7,296 nt of DNA, from contig RFKO01000106.1 of assembly GCA_003694235.1 (NCBI GenBank), forward strand, positions 1 to 7,296, written 5' to 3'. The stretch is from Anaerolineae bacterium (GTDB taxonomy: Bacteria > Chloroflexota > Anaerolineae > Anaerolineales > UBA11858). Positions within the stretch are counted from its first letter, which is position 1. Each line of letters opens with the position of its first letter. Below are positions 6,019-7,296 of this stretch, piece after piece. Below the pieces are notes generated by a model. It made no database searches. It was not told the DNA's origin and worked only from the letters and a program-made list of their open reading frames with translations. A program made the position numbers and the translations under genes.

Positions 6019-6657
6019 ATGACGGAAAAACGCAGCAACGATGAATGGTTGAGCGCCTTGCGCGGCCCGGCTGCCGACCAGGTCATCGCAGAGTTGCGCG
6101 CCATCCTGGTGCGCGGTCTGCAGTATGCGCTGAGCAGCTATGATGTGCCGGACACGCTGATCGAGGACTTTGTCCAGGAGGCCTTGATAAAAATCCTGCA
6201 CAACCTGGACTCGTTCCGAGGCGAGAGCCAGCTGACCACCTGGGCGCAAAAAATCGCCATTCGAGTGGCCTTTAGCGAAATGCGGCGCAAGCGCTGGCAA
6301 GATGTTTCTCTGGAAGACCTGCTCCCCGAAGACAACGGCGACGATTTTACCCCCGCCGCTCTCACCGATGACCGCACGCACCCGGAACGCGCCGCCACGC
6401 AGCATGACCTGCTTCAGCTGGTGCAGGAACTGATCGAAACCCGGCTTACCGCTCGCCAGCGCGAAGCCATTCTGTACGTGATGGCCGGCGGCATGCCCCT
6501 GGAAGAAGCCGCGCGCCGGATGGACACCAATCGGAACGCACTCTATAAACTGATCCACGATGCCCGCAGGCGCCTGAAAAAAGAACTCCTGGCGCGCGGG
6601 TTCACCCCGCAAGAGCTGCTGGCAACTTTCGAACAACCTACAGGTAGACAGGTATGA
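6019..6657 (+). CDS. RNA polymerase sigma factor, ECF type (sigma-70 family)
   Basis: This 212-aa protein should direct core RNA polymerase to a dedicated promoter set. Region 2 spans about 24-92 and includes TLIEDFVQEALIKILHNLDSFRGES (the usual D-x-V/F-QE core-binding segment, from 46) and WAQKIAIRVAFSEMRRKRW, corresponding to the -10-binding helix. An acidic linker with DEDL/PEDNGDD character lies at about 96-120. Region 4 spans about 130-192, with LTARQREAILYV and a helix-turn-helix at about 160-185 (PLEEAARRMDTNRNALYKLIH). Regions 1 and 3 are absent, as in ECF factors. I chose the ATG at 6019; a TTG two codons earlier is less likely. The next gene overlaps the stop by ATGA and encodes a likely anti-sigma factor. 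The stimulus and regulon are not visible. The N-terminal 20 residues before region 2 show no recognised domain. Confidence 0.92.
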   Translation: MTEKRSNDEWLSALRGPAADQVIAELRAILVRGLQYALSSYDVPDTLIEDFVQEALIKILHNLDSFRGESQLTTWAQKIAIRVAFSEMRRKRWQDVSLEDLLPEDNGDDFTPAALTDDRTHPERAATQHDLLQLVQELIETRLTARQREAILYVMAGGMPLEEAARRMDTNRNALYKLIHDARRRLKKELLARGFTPQELLATFEQPTGRQV

Positions 6658-6893
6658 GTATCAACTCTGAAATTTTAAAAGGATTGGTGCGCGCGATCGC
6701 CGCCACCCAGGATGTGGAAATCGGCTGCGATGATTGCTTCGCAGAGATCGACCGTTTTGTTGAATTGCATCTCGAAGGCAAGAACGCCGCCGAGGCGCTC
6801 CCCCTGGTGCAGGCGCACCTGCAGCGTTGCCGCGATTGCCGGGAGGAGTTCAATGCTCTGCTGTTAGCGCTGCAAGCCAGCACACCACAATAA
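6654..6893 (+). CDS. Small ZAS/zf-HC2-type probable anti-sigma factor, soluble
   Basis: This 79-aa protein overlaps the sigma factor gene by 4 nt (ATGA), the usual arrangement for a co-translated cognate anti-sigma factor. It carries His55-x3-Cys59-x2-Cys62 (HLQRCRDC) and upstream Cys25 and Cys28. The Cys28-His55 spacing resembles the zinc-binding anti-sigma (ZAS) pattern of RsrA-like proteins, where an N-terminal Cys and HxxxCxxC hold one zinc. The helices around residues 29-42 and 62-75 would embrace the sigma factor. There is no membrane segment or extra sensor domain, so release could depend on zinc or thiol redox state in the cytoplasm, or on another partner; this is inference. Translation probably depends on coupling, as only weak AGG matches precede the ATG. 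Its stop codon lies inside the terminator of the convergent gene. Sigma partnership rests on position and motif. Confidence 0.8.
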   Translation: MSINSEILKGLVRAIAATQDVEIGCDDCFAEIDRFVELHLEGKNAAEALPLVQAHLQRCRDCREEFNALLLALQASTPQ

Positions 6894-6915
6894 AAAAAGC
6901 CCCCAGGCTGGGGGG
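6892..6915 (-). terminator. Intrinsic terminator of the fmdB-like gene
   Basis: Read on the minus strand, a 6-bp GC-rich stem (CCCCCA 6914-6909 side with TGGGGG 6905-6900 side, 3-nt loop) is followed by C and then seven T residues (6898-6892). It lies 23 nt beyond the stop of the minus-strand zinc-ribbon gene. On the plus strand no T tract follows the stem, so it is not a good terminator for the sigma/anti-sigma operon. It overlaps the anti-sigma stop codon. Confidence 0.8.
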
Positions 6916-6937
6916 AGAGGGTAACGCGCCGTGCGCT

Positions 6938-7210
6938 TCAGTCGGAATCCTTCTTCGAGTCCGAAGTGGAACTGTCGCCGGAATCGTCGTCTTTCTTGCT
7001 GCTGCGAGAAGCGCTACCCATGCCCGAGGGGGAACGATTATCGGTAGAGTAAAACCCGGAGCCCTTGAACACAATTCCTACCGGTTGATAAACCTTGCGC
7101 AGCGCTTCTTCCTGACACTCCGGACAAACGCGCAACGGCTCATCCGAGAATTTTTGCTTACGTTCAAACTGAATACCGCAATGGTCGCAATGGTACGTGT
7201 AAATTGGCAT
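6938..7210 (-). CDS. FmdB-family zinc-ribbon protein
   Basis: This 90-aa protein starts MPIYTYHCDHCG and has two CxxC knuckles, Cys8-Cys11 and Cys29-Cys32 (CPEC), that form a single zinc ribbon, followed by the family's VGIVFKGSGFYSTD stretch (49-62). FmdB proteins were named after a putative regulator of amidase genes in Methylophilus; most members have no proven function. The last roughly 28 residues are a low-complexity tail rich in Ser, Asp and Lys (SSKKDDDSGDSSTSDSKKDSD character) that is probably disordered; such tails vary in length within the family. The ATG at 7210 has a strong GAGGTG site 7 nt upstream (7218-7223). The gene appears monocistronic, with its own promoter and terminator, and is convergent to the anti-sigma gene. 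Function: unknown; nucleic-acid or protein binding is plausible for a zinc ribbon. Confidence 0.9.
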   Translation of the reverse strand: MPIYTYHCDHCGIQFERKQKFSDEPLRVCPECQEEALRKVYQPVGIVFKGSGFYSTDNRSPSGMGSASRSSKKDDDSGDSSTSDSKKDSD

Positions 7211-7226
7211 GGCTGCTCACCTCGCT

Positions 7227-7241
7227 TTCCTGTTTCAGGAA
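7227..7241. promoter_or_regulatory. Inverted repeat in the fmdB-like gene leader
   Basis: TTCCTGTTTCAGGAA is a perfect 6-bp inverted repeat with a 3-nt spacer. With a transcription start near 7245 it covers about +5 to +19, just upstream of the GAGGTG ribosome binding site. It could be a repressor operator or a 5' mRNA hairpin. Confidence 0.45.
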
Positions 7242-7251
7242 TCCGGGGAAG

Positions 7252-7280
7252 ATTATAGCGCACCCCTTCACACCTGACAA
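7252..7280 (-). promoter_or_regulatory. Promoter of the fmdB-like gene
   Basis: On the minus strand a -35 box TTGTCA (7280-7275, five of six matches) and a perfect -10 box TATAAT (7257-7252) are separated by exactly 17 nt. Transcription would start near 7245, giving a leader of about 35 nt. This is the best sigma-70/SigA-type promoter in the window and supports normal housekeeping expression. Confidence 0.8.
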
Positions 7281-7296
7281 GCACAGCCCGAATGCC

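Noticed and set aside
1443..6657. Possible selenoproteins through readthrough of terminal TGA codons (rel, moeA, M50, DHH, sigma genes)
   Set aside because: Each protein already has normal family length and complete motifs at its TGA, the cysteine positions in VKOR, anti-sigma and FmdB proteins are encoded as Cys, and no obvious SECIS-type hairpin was seen after these codons.
6899..6915. The GC hairpin as a terminator for the sigma/anti-sigma operon
   Set aside because: On the plus strand the A tract comes before the stem and GAGAGGG follows it, so there is no U tract; it fits only the minus strand.
7261..7296. A further gene at the right edge
   Set aside because: Only the -35 box of the fmdB-like promoter and a short unassigned stretch are visible; no coding frame can be supported in so few bases.

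Overview
This GC-rich bacterial window looks chromosomal. It carries housekeeping genes with tight spacing and no mobile elements. Gene content and protein style (a Rel with TGS, zinc-finger and ACT domains, an EGY-like M50 protease, a DHH phosphoesterase, an FmdB-type zinc ribbon) suggest Chloroflexota, perhaps Anaerolineae. That placement is an inference from general protein appearance, not from a marker gene.

Left block, minus strand (1-3647): a bifunctional (p)ppGpp synthetase/hydrolase gene (rel) is followed after 18 nt by moeA (molybdenum insertion into molybdopterin) and after a further 9 nt by the start of a VKOR-family quinone-linked thiol oxidoreductase that runs off the left edge. 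moeA seems to have its own extended -10 promoter directly after the rel stop codon, which would give a leaderless mRNA.

Centre (3648-3869): a divergent intergenic region lies between rel and a selenocysteine tRNA gene (selC, anticodon TCA, 8-bp acceptor stem, 6-bp D stem, long variable arm). It holds two predicted -10 elements facing apart, an inverted repeat centred midway between them, and an 11-bp direct repeat with one copy at each predicted start region. selC is the most informative feature, because it implies that the organism decodes UGA as selenocysteine. No selenoprotein gene is visible in the window.

Right block, plus strand (3870-6893): a site-2 protease (M50) gene begins only 23 nt after selC with no promoter of its own visible. 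A DHH/DHHA1 phosphoesterase gene follows 5 nt after it. A sigma factor gene of ECF type comes next, with a predicted leaderless extended -10 promoter, and overlaps by ATGA a small soluble protein with a ZAS-type zinc motif, probably its anti-sigma factor.

Right edge, minus strand (6891-7280): a convergent fmdB-like zinc-ribbon gene has a near-consensus promoter, a 15-bp inverted repeat in its leader, a strong ribosome binding site and an intrinsic terminator that overlaps the anti-sigma stop codon.

Functional links: stringent-response signalling, molybdenum cofactor synthesis, selenocysteine decoding, membrane proteolysis and a sigma/anti-sigma switch lie side by side. Molybdenum cofactor and selenocysteine meet in enzymes such as formate dehydrogenase, but that link is only a hypothesis here. 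I saw no CRISPR array, phage genes or toxin-antitoxin system.
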